From: Desulfonatronospira sp.
GTDB taxonomy: Bacteria > Desulfobacterota > Desulfovibrionia > Desulfovibrionales > Desulfonatronovibrionaceae
Length of the DNA: 20,732 nucleotides
NCBI GenBank assembly: GCA_003563255.1
Contig: PWSL01000276.1
Location: 1 to 20,732, forward strand
Reading direction: 5' to 3'
Within the stretch, counting starts at the first letter, position 1, and the number at the start of each line of letters is the position of its first letter. The notes beneath the pieces are model-generated. The model was not told the DNA's origin and did no database searches. It saw only the letters and a program-made list of their open reading frames with translations. This document shows, piece after piece, positions 7,617 to 13,939 of this stretch. The position numbers and the translations under genes are program-made.

Positions 7617-7886
7617 TCAGACCGCTGCAGGTACAATACTGACCCTGGTGCGGACCTTCTTCTTGCGGGTGAATTTTTCATACTTGACCTCGCCGTCGGA
7701 AAGGGCGAAAAGGGTGTAATCCTTACCCACGCCGACATTGGCGCCGGGATGGATCCTGGTGCCCAACTGACGCACCAGAATATTGCCGGCCCGCACTTTC
7801 TGGCCCCCGTACCTTTTCACACCCCTTCTCTGACCGTGGCTGTCGCGTCCGTTCCTGGAACTGCCGCCTGCTTTTTTATGTGCCAT
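7617..7886 (-). CDS. rpmA: 50S ribosomal protein L27
   Basis: This 89-aa protein begins [16 protein letters not shown], the conserved L27 N-terminus that reaches toward the peptidyl transferase centre. There is no extra leader of the Firmicutes type that must be cleaved. The core [18 protein letters not shown] (31-48) and [14 protein letters not shown] (54-67) is typical. GGGAGG lies 8 nt upstream of ATG 7886. The gene follows rplU in the usual order and is followed by a strong terminator. Confidence 0.98.
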   Translation of the reverse strand: MAHKKAGGSSRNGRDSHGQRRGVKRYGGQKVRAGNILVRQLGTRIHPGANVGVGKDYTLFALSDGEVKYEKFTRKKKVRTRVSIVPAAV

Positions 7887-7904
7887 ACTGTTATCCTCCC
7901 GGGA

Positions 7905-8216
7905 CTAGGCCTGGATGCTCTTGACTTGAAGGGCGGTATAATCCTGGCGATGTCCCTGCTTTTTGCTGTATCCTTTGCGTCTTTTCTTTTTAAAAATAAT
8001 CACTTTTTTGTCCCGGTCATGCTCCAGGATATCGCAAATAACCCTGGCATCTTCAAGATACGGCTTGCCTATCTGAACTTCCTCATCCTGTCCCACTGCC
8101 AGCACAGAATCCAGAACAATCTCTTCACCGGGTTCCTGGTCCATCCTGGCCACCTTGAGCCTTTGGCCTTCCCTTACCCGGTACTGCTTCCCACCGCTTT
8201 CAACTATAGCAAACAT
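7905..8216 (-). CDS. rplU: 50S ribosomal protein L21
   Basis: The 103-residue product is the normal L21 length. It has MFAIVESGGKQYRV at the start and the basic KKKRRKGYSKKQGHRQ segment (77-91) that binds 23S rRNA. A longer frame starts at 8228, but ATG 8216 is right because GGAGG precedes it by 5 nt and the protein then begins at the conserved MFAIV. It is the first gene of rplU-rpmA-(terminator)-obgE-proB, with a candidate promoter just upstream. Confidence 0.97.
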   Translation of the reverse strand: MFAIVESGGKQYRVREGQRLKVARMDQEPGEEIVLDSVLAVGQDEEVQIGKPYLEDARVICDILEHDRDKKVIIFKKKRRKGYSKKQGHRQDYTALQVKSIQA

Positions 8217-8244
8217 TTTTACCTCCAAATAAAGAAGATAATCT

Positions 8245-8271
8245 GATATATCACATAATAAAAAACGTCAA
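8245..8271 (-). promoter_or_regulatory. Candidate sigma-70-type promoter for rplU-rpmA
   Basis: On the minus strand TTGACG (8271-8266) is followed after 15 nt by TATATC (8250-8245), in an AT-rich stretch ending about 28 nt before the rplU start. The -35 is good; the -10 is moderate and the spacing short. It lies between the comF hairpin and rplU, where a promoter is expected. Confidence 0.45.
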
Positions 8272-8331
8272 GCAATATCCTCAAAGGTTTTTGAAATAAT
8301 CAACATGACAGCGCACTTGAGAGTTAAAATA

Positions 8332-8359
8332 CGCTTCACCCGGCCGGCCCGGGTGAAGC
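8332..8359 (-). terminator. Strong hairpin downstream of comF
   Basis: GCTTCACCC (8333-8341) pairs perfectly with GGGTGAAGC (8351-8359). Two further G-C pairs inside give an 11-bp stem with a 5-nt loop. On the minus strand it is followed by gtatttt, a weak T-tract. It begins about 20 nt after the comF stop and probably ends that transcript before the rplU promoter. Confidence 0.6.
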
Positions 8360-8380
8360 AGCAAGAAAGCAGGGGCAGGG

Positions 8381-9169
8381 CTACATCACCCCCCTGGCCA
8401 GAAACAATACCTCAACCCTTGAAGCCCCGGCTACCCTGAGCTCCCTGGTGCATTCATCCAGAGTGGAGCCGGTGGTAAAGATATCGTCAACCAGCAGGAC
8501 ACTGCACCCCTTAACCTGCACAGGATCAGCAGAAAAAGCACCTCTTAATTCCTTGAGGCGATCTTTTCGCTTCAAGGTGCTCTGGGCGGCTGTGGGTTTT
8601 ATTTTTTTCAAGGCCCGGGTCTGGAGCTTCAGCCCGGAGCCTGCACAAAAAATGCGGGCCAGTTCCAGGCTCTGGTTGAATCCACGCTGTTTAAGCTTGG
8701 ATTCGTGCATGGGAACCGGGACTACCAGATCCGCCCTGATCAGGCCGTGAAAATCAGCCGCCTGCACCAGCATGTTTCCCAGGACCTTTCCCAGACCCAG
8801 ATCCCCTTGAAATTTGAAGCTCAAAATCAAGTCCCTTAAATGCTCCTGATAAGCCCCGAAAAAGCCAAGTCCGGACCAGGGAAAAGGTCTGCCGCGGCAA
8901 TCCAGGCACAGATAGGGCTCTTCTTCATCCAGGACATAAACCCTGGCACATCCGGGACAGAAACCGGTCCTGCGAATCTTCAGCCTTCCGCTGCACCTGG
9001 AGCACATGGCAATCGACCGGTTCTCCCGGACCATTACCAGCCCGCAGACCAGGCATCTTCCACCCAGAAAACCGGACTTGAAAGCCCGGATGTACTGCCT
9101 CACCTGCAGCCATGAAAAATTTCCAGCGTATCCATGTATGCTCAGGAAGGCTTTGAAATGCTTGTGCAT
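8381..9169 (-). CDS. comF: ComF-family phosphoribosyltransferase-like protein with zinc ribbons
   Basis: ComF-type proteins are linked to DNA uptake in competent bacteria, but in many species their role is unproven. From ATG 9169 the protein has 262 residues. Eight cysteines in four CxxC pairs (C39/C42, C56/C59, C71/C74, C88/C91) predict two zinc ribbons. The phosphoribosyltransferase fold follows, with RGFNQ (162-166) and the PRPP loop VLLVDDIFTTGST (224-236). The frame is open up to 9295, but the extra 42 residues would be read partly from repeat DNA (9281-9312), so I reject that start. GGAGG lies 16 nt before ATG 9169, which is rather far, so the true start is slightly uncertain. Confidence 0.88.
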   Translation of the reverse strand: MHKHFKAFLSIHGYAGNFSWLQVRQYIRAFKSGFLGGRCLVCGLVMVRENRSIAMCSRCSGRLKIRRTGFCPGCARVYVLDEEEPYLCLDCRGRPFPWSGLGFFGAYQEHLRDLILSFKFQGDLGLGKVLGNMLVQAADFHGLIRADLVVPVPMHESKLKQRGFNQSLELARIFCAGSGLKLQTRALKKIKPTAAQSTLKRKDRLKELRGAFSADPVQVKGCSVLLVDDIFTTGSTLDECTRELRVAGASRVEVLFLARGVM

Positions 9170-9280
9170 AATGGGAAATAATTTACCTCCGGGCTGTATG
9201 CTCTCCCTTACGGCCTGGAAGCGGAGCCAGAAGGCCGACCCGCAGGCACGTGTCTTACAAGCCGGAGGTGGGCCTGGGAG

Positions 9281-9312
9281 CCATGCGACATGCAAAGCGC
9301 TGAACAGATACC
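9281..9312 (-). repeat. Single arm of the palindromic repeat, just after the flavoprotein gene
   Basis: On the minus strand it reads ggtatctgttcagcgctttgca, then tgtcgcatgg. It matches the left arm of the element at 17526 (ggtatctgtttagcgccttgca, then tctagcacgg) with few differences, and resembles the reverse complement of 11938-11975. It starts 6 nt past the TAG of the flavoprotein gene. No partner arm is visible nearby, so this is a half element. Confidence 0.65.
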
Positions 9313-9318
9313 AGTCGC

Positions 9319-9900
9319 CTAAAAATTAATACCGACTGCAAAATCCCTGATCATTTTTCTGGAATCCGCGTCCCTCTCCAGGTCTTCCTTGAGATCGATT
9401 CCTCGCAGGCAAAGGTCATTGAGGGCAAAACCCAGGGGATGCAGGAAGTACTTCAGGGTCAGCAGGCTGCCCTCAAACAGGCGCTCCCCTTTTTTTCTGC
9501 CGGCTATCAGGACGCAGGATGCATTTTTCAAATCCAGCTTCGGCTCGCCCCGGGCAGCCCAGACCTCGTAAACACTCTGCCCCCGGTCTATTAGAGACTT
9601 AAAAACAGCAGGAACATGGTAATAATATATGGGGGAACTGAAAAATATGTGCTCACAGGCCTGCATATTGTCCAGGATTTCCTGGACATCATCTTTTCCA
9701 GCCAGGATGCAGCGATTGTTCCTGCTGGTTTCGCACTTGCGGCATCCAATACAGGGCAGGATCTTTTTGTCCCTGAGATAAATGCTCTCCACCGGCCTCC
9801 CCTGCTCCTGCAGGGCATGGACAATTTCCTGAACCGCCCTGTCGCTGTTGCCGTCTTTCCTGGGGCTGCACCCCAGAACCATCGCCCTGGAATCAGTCAT
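9319..9900 (-). CDS. Iron-sulfur flavoprotein / NADPH-dependent FMN reductase-like
   Basis: The 193-aa protein has a flavodoxin-like fold: GCSPRKDGNSD (10-20) is the FMN phosphate loop and SSPIYYYHVPAVFKSLIDRG (88-107) covers the flavin ring region. A compact cysteine motif C50-X2-C53-X2-C56-X7-C64 matches the pattern described for Isf iron-sulfur flavoproteins of anaerobes, where it binds a [4Fe-4S] cluster. Such proteins move electrons in anaerobic or oxygen-protection metabolism; the partner here is unknown. AGGAG sits before ATG 9900, and this start lies within a short upstream ORF. Neighbours are other small redox or hydrolase genes on the same strand. Confidence 0.85.
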   Translation of the reverse strand: MTDSRAMVLGCSPRKDGNSDRAVQEIVHALQEQGRPVESIYLRDKKILPCIGCRKCETSRNNRCILAGKDDVQEILDNMQACEHIFFSSPIYYYHVPAVFKSLIDRGQSVYEVWAARGEPKLDLKNASCVLIAGRKKGERLFEGSLLTLKYFLHPLGFALNDLCLRGIDLKEDLERDADSRKMIRDFAVGINF

Positions 9901-10069
9901 TTACTTCTCTCCTGCGTTCAAAGTCGGCCTTTATATACGAGGATTCTGCAGTCATCTTCAAATTCCATTCCGGGTGCAACATGGCCATTGTTTTCAGGAC
10001 AGCAGCAGACTTTTCATGAGCCAGCACACGAACCGCCTCTATCCTCGATTGCCGGAGATGCTTACTCAC
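9893..10069 (-). CDS. Possible short gene of 58 codons overlapping the flavoprotein start
   Basis: A frame starting at GTG 10069 runs 58 codons to TGA 9893 and overlaps the next gene's ATG by 8 nt (ATGACTGA). The product is charged and helical (SKHLRQSRIEAVRVLAHEKS, then MAMLHPEWNLK and ADFERRREVND). AGGAG lies directly against the GTG, which is too close; a second GTG at residue 14 has GAGG at better spacing. Upstream in the same frame, after a TGA, comes MLWLDLRNRC, so a longer ancestral gene of about 73 codons may have been cut by a nonsense change. The gap between the hydrolase and flavoprotein genes is otherwise unexplained. I do not recognise a family. Confidence 0.45.
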   Translation of the reverse strand: MSKHLRQSRIEAVRVLAHEKSAAVLKTMAMLHPEWNLKMTAESSYIKADFERRREVND

Positions 10070-10141
10070 CTCCTGTTCCAGGCCTCAACACCTGTTGCGA
10101 AGATCCAGCCACAGCATGTGTTTTCTCTTGTATTGCCCGGG

Positions 10142-10774
10142 CTATGTAAAAGATGTATTCTGAAAAAAAGGATTGTTCTTTCTTTCGTCAATGACCATGC
10201 TCTCGGGGCCGTGCCCGGAATAAATCACCGTATTATCCGGCAGGGTAAATATTTTTTCCCGGGCTGATCTTTGAAGCATACTCATGCTTCCCCCGGGGAA
10301 GTCAGTGCGGCCCACGGCACGCAGAAACAACAGGTCCCCCACGAATACCGACTGCAGTTCCGGAAAGTAAAATGAAAGACTGCCGGGAGTATGCCCCGGG
10401 GTGTGCAGGACCTGGCATTCGTGTCCCAGAAAATCATGCCTGCCCTCTTTTAAATCCTCAAATTCGAACTCCGGTGTTTCCGGAAAATCCATAAAACCGC
10501 CCGCCCCTACCTCGGTCTGCAATAAAAACCTGTCCTCTTCCGGGGCGAAAATTTTTGCCCCGGTGGCAGCAGCCAGATCCGCATTGCCCTGAATATGGTC
10601 AAAATGCAGATGGGTATTCAAAATCATAGCAAGCTTCAATCCTTTTTCCTTGAGGTGAGTTACTATCCGCTCAGGGTCACCTCCTGGATCAATCACCATG
10701 GCTTCCTGCTGCGAATACAACAGATAACAGTTGGTCTGAAGAACCCCCAGGGGGTAAGTCTTTATCTCGAGCAT
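10142..10774 (-). CDS. Metallo-beta-lactamase-fold hydrolase (glyoxalase II-like)
   Basis: The 210-aa protein has the dinuclear metal site of the family: THLHFDH (54-60, with H55, H57, D59 and H60), H128 in HTPGHTPG, D147 in FVGDLLF, and H188 in SGHGPES. VGRTDFPGG (154-162) is typical of short glyoxalase II-like enzymes such as YcbL. These cleave thioesters such as S-lactoylglutathione or related substrates, but the true substrate here cannot be read from sequence. No signal peptide is seen, so it is cytoplasmic. GGGAG lies 6 nt before ATG 10774. It follows the nitroreductase gene by 22 nt, in the same operon. Confidence 0.92.
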   Translation of the reverse strand: MLEIKTYPLGVLQTNCYLLYSQQEAMVIDPGGDPERIVTHLKEKGLKLAMILNTHLHFDHIQGNADLAAATGAKIFAPEEDRFLLQTEVGAGGFMDFPETPEFEFEDLKEGRHDFLGHECQVLHTPGHTPGSLSFYFPELQSVFVGDLLFLRAVGRTDFPGGSMSMLQRSAREKIFTLPDNTVIYSGHGPESMVIDERKNNPFFQNTSFT

Positions 10775-10796
10775 GCCTGACTCCCATTTCTGATTT

Positions 10797-11303
10797 TTAG
10801 AATTCTTCCAGTATAAGTTCTTTCAGTTCCCTGCGTTGTGAAGAACCTTTCTGATCCGGGTGCCCCATGGCCACTACGGCCATAAGTTCCAGCTTGTCCT
10901 GGTCAGTACCGAGCACCTGGTGCACCATGGATTCCTGGTTGATAATCTCTCCCAGCCAGACCGCTCCCAGGCCAATCCCATGAGCAGCCAGGAGCATATT
11001 CTGGATGCAGGCCCCGATGCCCTGGCAATCTTTTACATGATTGTACTTGGAACCGGTGTCAAGGAAAACTACAATCAAGACTTTGGCCGCCCTTACAATA
11101 TGACTGTACTTGGTGCAGTCCATGAGGGCGTTTTTTCTCCCGTCTCTGGACGTAAGAACCAGAAAACGCCAGGGTTGATTGTTAAGACCGCTGGGAGCCC
11201 ATCTGCCTGCATCCAGGACTTGCAGGACATATTCCCGGCTTACCTCCTGGTCGGTGAATTTTCGTATACTGCGGCGGTTGAATATGGCCTCAAAAACATC
11301 CAT
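10797..11303 (-). CDS. Nitroreductase-family flavoprotein
   Basis: These FMN enzymes use NAD(P)H to reduce nitro compounds, quinones or flavin analogues; the natural substrate is unknown. The 168-aa product has RRSIRKF (10-16), which binds the FMN phosphate, APSGLNNQPWRFLV (36-49) and GIGACIQNMLLAAHGIGLG (95-113), all hallmark segments. The length is at the short end of the family. AGGAG precedes ATG 11303 by about 8 nt. It is the first gene of the minus-strand redox operon; the region upstream is full of repeats and gene relics and I see no clear promoter. Confidence 0.92.
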   Translation of the reverse strand: MDVFEAIFNRRSIRKFTDQEVSREYVLQVLDAGRWAPSGLNNQPWRFLVLTSRDGRKNALMDCTKYSHIVRAAKVLIVVFLDTGSKYNHVKDCQGIGACIQNMLLAAHGIGLGAVWLGEIINQESMVHQVLGTDQDKLELMAVVAMGHPDQKGSSQRRELKELILEEF

Positions 11304-11348
11304 AAAAATCTCCTGGGCTTATCGTTCAAGTGTAACCATTCAGGGATG

Positions 11349-11387
11349 CAGATACCAAAAAAAATAAGTGCCGGGGTGCCTGTCCCC
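11349..11387. repeat. Half copy of the GGGGAC palindromic element
   Basis: CAGATACC (11349-11356) matches the terminal octamer of the element (GGTATCTG reversed). Next come aaaaaaaataagtg (11357-11370) and ccggggtgcctgtcccc, equivalent to the right inner arm at 11922-11946 (aaaaataagtgcggggccagtcccc, read in two parts). It follows, and may have truncated, the antitoxin relic. Confidence 0.65.
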
Positions 11388-11457
11388 ACAAACATGCACT
11401 CCCTGAAAGCTGGAGAAGATCCCGGGACTGCTTCCATGAAGGTATCCGCTGCTCTTT

Positions 11458-11582
11458 TTAAATACAAGTGACAACCTCGGCTACAGGCTTTTCCGGCCTG
11501 AGAAGCAGAATGGTTTCACCTTGTTCCGCCTCGGTAATAAAATAAGCCTTTTGCGAAACTCTGTGAAAGCAACTGTTTTCAT
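11458..11582 (-). pseudogene. Frameshifted Phd/YefM-type antitoxin relic
   Basis: From ATG 11582, preceded by AGGAGG, the minus strand encodes MKTVAFTEFRK, a characteristic Phd-family antitoxin N-terminus. The frame then runs off (RLILLPRRN, ending at a stop). In the next frame the expected sequence resumes: ITEAEQGETILLLRPEKP then VAEVVTCI and TAA at 11458. One nucleotide lost near 11545-11550 would explain it. Downstream, frame HGSSPGIFSSFQGVHV (to about 11390) faintly matches the usual Phd tail. No adjacent toxin gene is visible. A TTGACA lies at 11638-11633, but its -10 is poor. The gene is too short and broken to appear as a long ORF. Confidence 0.7.
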
Positions 11583-11659
11583 TTTCTCTGTCCTCCTGAA
11601 GTGTACTGCAAACTGTATCTTCAACAGGGTTTTGTCAAGCTGGACATACCCGGGCTCCT

Positions 11660-11770
11660 CTACAAACGGGGAACCGCCTCCAGCAACTGGCGAGTATGAG
11701 GATCTTTTCCACGCTCATCCTGGGGTTGAGGGAGTTGAAGGGATCCTGAAAGATCATCTGCATCCTTGAG
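11660..11770 (-). pseudogene. Remnant of an oligopeptide ABC-transporter ATPase (OppF/DppF-like)
   Basis: On the minus strand from 11763 one frame reads MQMIFQDPFNSLNPRMSV, the Q-loop region of OppF/DppF ATPases. Only some 15 codons later another frame reads DPHTRQLLEAVPRL and a TAG stop (11660), the C-terminal segment that in intact proteins lies well over 100 residues downstream. The ABC signature, Walker B and H-loop that belong between them are missing. So this is a remnant with a large internal deletion and a frameshift, not a gene. Confidence 0.75.
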
Positions 11771-11827
11771 TCCAGGACCCTCAATCCCCAGAACATCCTC
11801 CAGCACCGCCTGGACCTTTTCTTTTGC

Positions 11828-11975
11828 GTATCTGTTTAGCACTACAGCGAAACTTATTGATTGACCTCCGGGGACTGGCTCTCCCCGCACTTATTTTTTA
11901 AACCTGTCAATCATCCTTCAGAAAAATAAGTGCGGGGCCAGTCCCCATGCCACAAGCAAAACGCTAAACAAATAC
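11828..11975. repeat. Near-complete 148-bp palindromic element with terminal and internal inverted repeats
   Basis: The ends gtatctgtttagc (11828-11840) and gctaaacaaatac (11963-11975) are inverted repeats (12 of 13). The inner left arm ggggactgg-ctct-ccccgcacttattttt (11870-11898) pairs with 11922-11946 as 9 plus 16 bp, with only the 4-nt ctct bulged, around a 23-nt loop. The left outer part (actacagcgaaacttattg, then attgacctcc) is the arm also found at 1-36, 166-200 and 5233-5263. There is no coding capacity; it is a MITE- or REP-like unit. Confidence 0.8.
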
Positions 11976-12212
11976 TCTTTTGCTTTTCTAAGCCATATCC
12001 GTGGTATCCAGTGCCTGGCTGACAGGACATTTAAACAGATTCTCCAAGACTCAAAATCAAGCAAAAAACGAGCTCATCTCAAATATTTTAATATATTGAC
12101 CAGGTCCGACCCGAACAAAACAGGCCTGGAAATGCCTTTAGATGCAAGTTCACTCCTGGTCATTGACAAAAACCATTTGCTGGACATAATTTCAGCTTTT
12201 TTTGACTTGTAA
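11976..12212 (+). other. Open reading frame without a start; possible gene remnant
   Basis: A plus-strand frame stays open from the repeat end to TAA at 12210-12212. Its last part reads FKQILQDSKSSKKRAH, LKYFNILTRSDPNKTGLEMP and LDASSLLVIDKNHLLDIISA. It has a protein-like composition but no usable start codon until a methionine about 34 codons from the end, and no ribosome binding site. It may be the C-terminal stub of a gene cut by the repeat at 11828-11975, or chance. I do not recognise a family. The promoter for the next gene lies inside it. Confidence 0.3.
12163..12190 (+). promoter_or_regulatory. Candidate sigma-70 promoter of the CNNM-like gene
   Basis: TTGACA (12163-12168, a perfect -35) is followed after 16 nt by CATAAT (12185-12190, five of six matches to TATAAT). 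Transcription would start near 12197, giving a leader of about 80 nt before ATG 12279. This is the best promoter match in the window. Confidence 0.65.
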
Positions 12213-12229
12213 AGGCTTCAAATTCAGAT

Positions 12230-12259
12230 GGTTGCTTCTAACTCATTGCAGCAGCAACC
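12230..12259 (+). promoter_or_regulatory. Hairpin in the 5' leader of the CNNM-like gene
   Basis: GGTTGCT (12230-12236) pairs with AGCAACC (12253-12259) around a 16-nt loop, 19 nt before the start and just ahead of the AAGGA ribosome binding site. It could affect translation. It has no T-run and does not match any riboswitch class I can recognise. Confidence 0.4.
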
Positions 12260-12278
12260 TTAATAAGGATATATTACC

Positions 12279-13325
12279 ATGACCACTTTCATCTGGATCG
12301 GAATTGTGCTCTGCATTTCCCAGTCAGCAATGCTTTCCGGGCTCAACCTGGCCTTTTTCACCATCAACAAGCTCCAGCTGAAGATGGAGGCTGCCAGGAA
12401 TAATGTTCATGCATTGAAAATACTGAGGCTCAGAAAAGATTCCAACTTCCTGCTTGTCACCATTCTGTGGTCCAACGTGGGTGTCAATGTTTTGCTTGCT
12501 CTTTTGTCTGGCTCTGTGCTGACCGGAGTGCTGGCTTTTTTATTTTCAACAGTTGTAATTACAATATTCGGCGAAATCATGCCCCAGGCCTATTTCTCCA
12601 GAAATGCCCTGAAAATGGGAGCACTGCTTTACCCTGTTATCCGCATTTATCAGTTCATCCTCTATCCCATAGCCAAACCTACGGCCATGATTCTAGACCG
12701 CTGGCTGGGACCTGAGGCTATTGTATATTTTAAAGAAAATGACCTGCGTGAAATCATAAAACTGCATATGAAGTCATCCAACAGTGAGATAGACAAGGTA
12801 GAAGGCAAGGGCAGTCTTAACTTCCTTGCCCTGGATGACCTGCCTGTGGCGGCCGAGGGCGAGATTATCAATCCGGACAGCATTATCCAGCTGGAATTTA
12901 ACGGCAGCAGGCCGGTTTTCCCTGAAATCACACCACAGATTGGAAACGATTTTCTGGCCAGGGTGCAGAAGTCAGGCAAAAAATGGATAATCATTACTGA
13001 CCCGGACAGTCAGCCCAGGATGACACTAAATTCTGACAAGTTTCTGCGCCAGGCACTGTTTGAGCCACAAAAATTCAATCCTTATCATCATTGTCACCGG
13101 CCGATTATTGTTCGTGACGGACTTAAAAGCCTGGGCGAAATCATCCCCAAGCTGAAGGTCAACCCACAGCGTTCTGATGACGATGTCATTGATGAGGATA
13201 TTATCCTTTACTGGGGAGATGAAAAACATGTCATTACAGGTTCAGACATCCTGGGCAGGCTACTCAGAGGCATTGTTCAGACAAGGCCACTGCCTCAAAA
13301 CCCGGTTTCCGAGACTCCGCTTTAG
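12279..13325 (+). CDS. CNNM-like DUF21 membrane protein (putative divalent cation transporter)
   Basis: The 348-aa protein has a DUF21 transmembrane domain with helices at about 5-28, 57-77, 80-100 and 113-135. SGLNLAFFTINKLQL (20-34), LVTILWSNVGVNVLLALL (59-76) and FGEIMPQAYFSR (97-108) carry the conserved Ser/Gly/Asn and GEI-PQ positions of CNNM/CorC magnesium and sodium transporters. The SGLN form is closer to the CNNM/ACDP branch than to the common bacterial SAAE form. The C-terminal part (about 145-335) is where a CBS pair should be, but only one degenerate CBS-like stretch ending HVITGSDILGRLLRGI (317-332) is recognisable. It is monocistronic, with its own promoter and AAGGA 9 nt before the start. 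Mg2+ handling is inferred from the family. Confidence 0.82.
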   Translation: MTTFIWIGIVLCISQSAMLSGLNLAFFTINKLQLKMEAARNNVHALKILRLRKDSNFLLVTILWSNVGVNVLLALLSGSVLTGVLAFLFSTVVITIFGEIMPQAYFSRNALKMGALLYPVIRIYQFILYPIAKPTAMILDRWLGPEAIVYFKENDLREIIKLHMKSSNSEIDKVEGKGSLNFLALDDLPVAAEGEIINPDSIIQLEFNGSRPVFPEITPQIGNDFLARVQKSGKKWIIITDPDSQPRMTLNSDKFLRQALFEPQKFNPYHHCHRPIIVRDGLKSLGEIIPKLKVNPQRSDDDVIDEDIILYWGDEKHVITGSDILGRLLRGIVQTRPLPQNPVSETPL

Positions 13326-13369
13326 GCGCTTAGCACAAATTTCAGACAAACATGTTGGTCGTTAAAATC

Positions 13370-13519
13370 GGTTCCTGGTTCCTGGTTCTTCGTTCCTGGT
13401 TACCTCTAATTCCCAGGCTCCAGCCTGGGAACGCTTTGTTCTTGCGGCAACAACCGCTTTTTTTAATATGTGGCTGGAGCCACAGAAAAGCGATGTCCCC
13501 AGACTGGAGCCTGGGAACA
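13370..13519. repeat. GGTTCCT tandem followed by nested palindromes
   Basis: 13370-13404 holds four to five copies of a 7-8-bp unit near ggttcct. Next comes a perfect 22-bp palindrome, TTCCCAGGCT-CC-AGCCTGGGAA (13410-13431). TGTGGCT-GG-AGCCACA (13469-13484) is a second perfect palindrome. At 13500-13519 agactggagcctgggaac is an inverted copy of part of the first. The whole can fold as one compound structure between the CNNM-like gene and the GGDEF/TPR gene. Confidence 0.75.
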
Positions 13520-13629
13520 AGAAAAGAAAACACTGTGCTTGCATGTTTGTGGGGCCTCTTTTTCCGCGCAGAGTCGCGGAAAAGCCTGGTGACTTACTCC
13601 TGAAACCCTGTTATAAAAAACAAGAAAAT

Positions 13630-13825
13630 TTTGAACCGCAAAGCCGCCCCGGTTGAATGCCCTTCGGGCTTGCTCTTCGATCAATTCAACTGGGCAGGCA
13701 AAGTACGCAAAGTTTAAGAGACGAAGCAGAGGTATCCTGTATTCCTTGGCGACCTTTGCCAGCCCTGTTAAATTCACGAAGTGAAGGCGGAGCCATTTAA
13801 CTGGGCGCCTTTGCGTGAGAATATG
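13630..13825. repeat. Two Y-shaped palindromic units set inside a gcaaag/ctttgc repeat
   Basis: Unit A (13646-13695) has outer arms ending GGTTGAAT and ATTCAACTGGGC, with an inner hairpin GCCC-TTC-GGGC (13659-13669). Unit B (13762-13806) has outer arms GCCCTGTTAAAT and ATTTAACTGGGC (11 of 12 paired), with an inner hairpin TTCAC-GAA-GTGAA (13773-13785). Each is flanked by fragments of a simple host repeat: gaaccgcaaag before A, gcaaagtacgcaaag after it, cgacctttgc before B and gcctttgcgtgag after it. No coding potential is apparent. Confidence 0.65.
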
Positions 13826-13830
13826 ATTTT

Positions 13831-13854
13831 GGGTTGCGGGCAAAGCCCGCCTTA
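13831..13854 (+). repeat. GGGTTGCGGGCAAAG repeat, copy 1
   Basis: The 24 bases at 13831-13854 (gggttgcgggcaaag, then cccgcctta) match the reverse complement of about 20602-20625 at 22 of 24 positions. GCGGGC-AAA-GCCCGC (13836-13850) forms a 6-bp hairpin. From 13855 to 13939 I see no further structure other than the GAGGT ribosome binding site at about 13933. Confidence 0.6.
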
Positions 13855-13939
13855 GAGACCTTTTGACTGTCAAGTTATCAGTTATCTGGATTTTCTGATC
13901 ATTTTCTTATCACATAAACACCATGACAAGAGAGGTCCA

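Noticed and set aside
7449..8246. 265-aa plus-strand open frame
   Set aside because: Antisense across rpmA and rplU, whose identity is certain.
9170..9295. Longer comF start at 9295
   Set aside because: The extra 42 codons are partly read from a repeat arm and contain no conserved sequence; ComF homology begins after 9169.
10079..10111. TGA as a selenocysteine codon in MLWLDLRNRC-U-GLEQEV
   Set aside because: No convincing SECIS-type hairpin directly after the TGA and no redox protein context; nonsense mutation or a downstream start is simpler.
13362..13656. Several 60-83-aa open frames on both strands
   Set aside because: All are read from GGTTCCT tandem repeats and palindromes.
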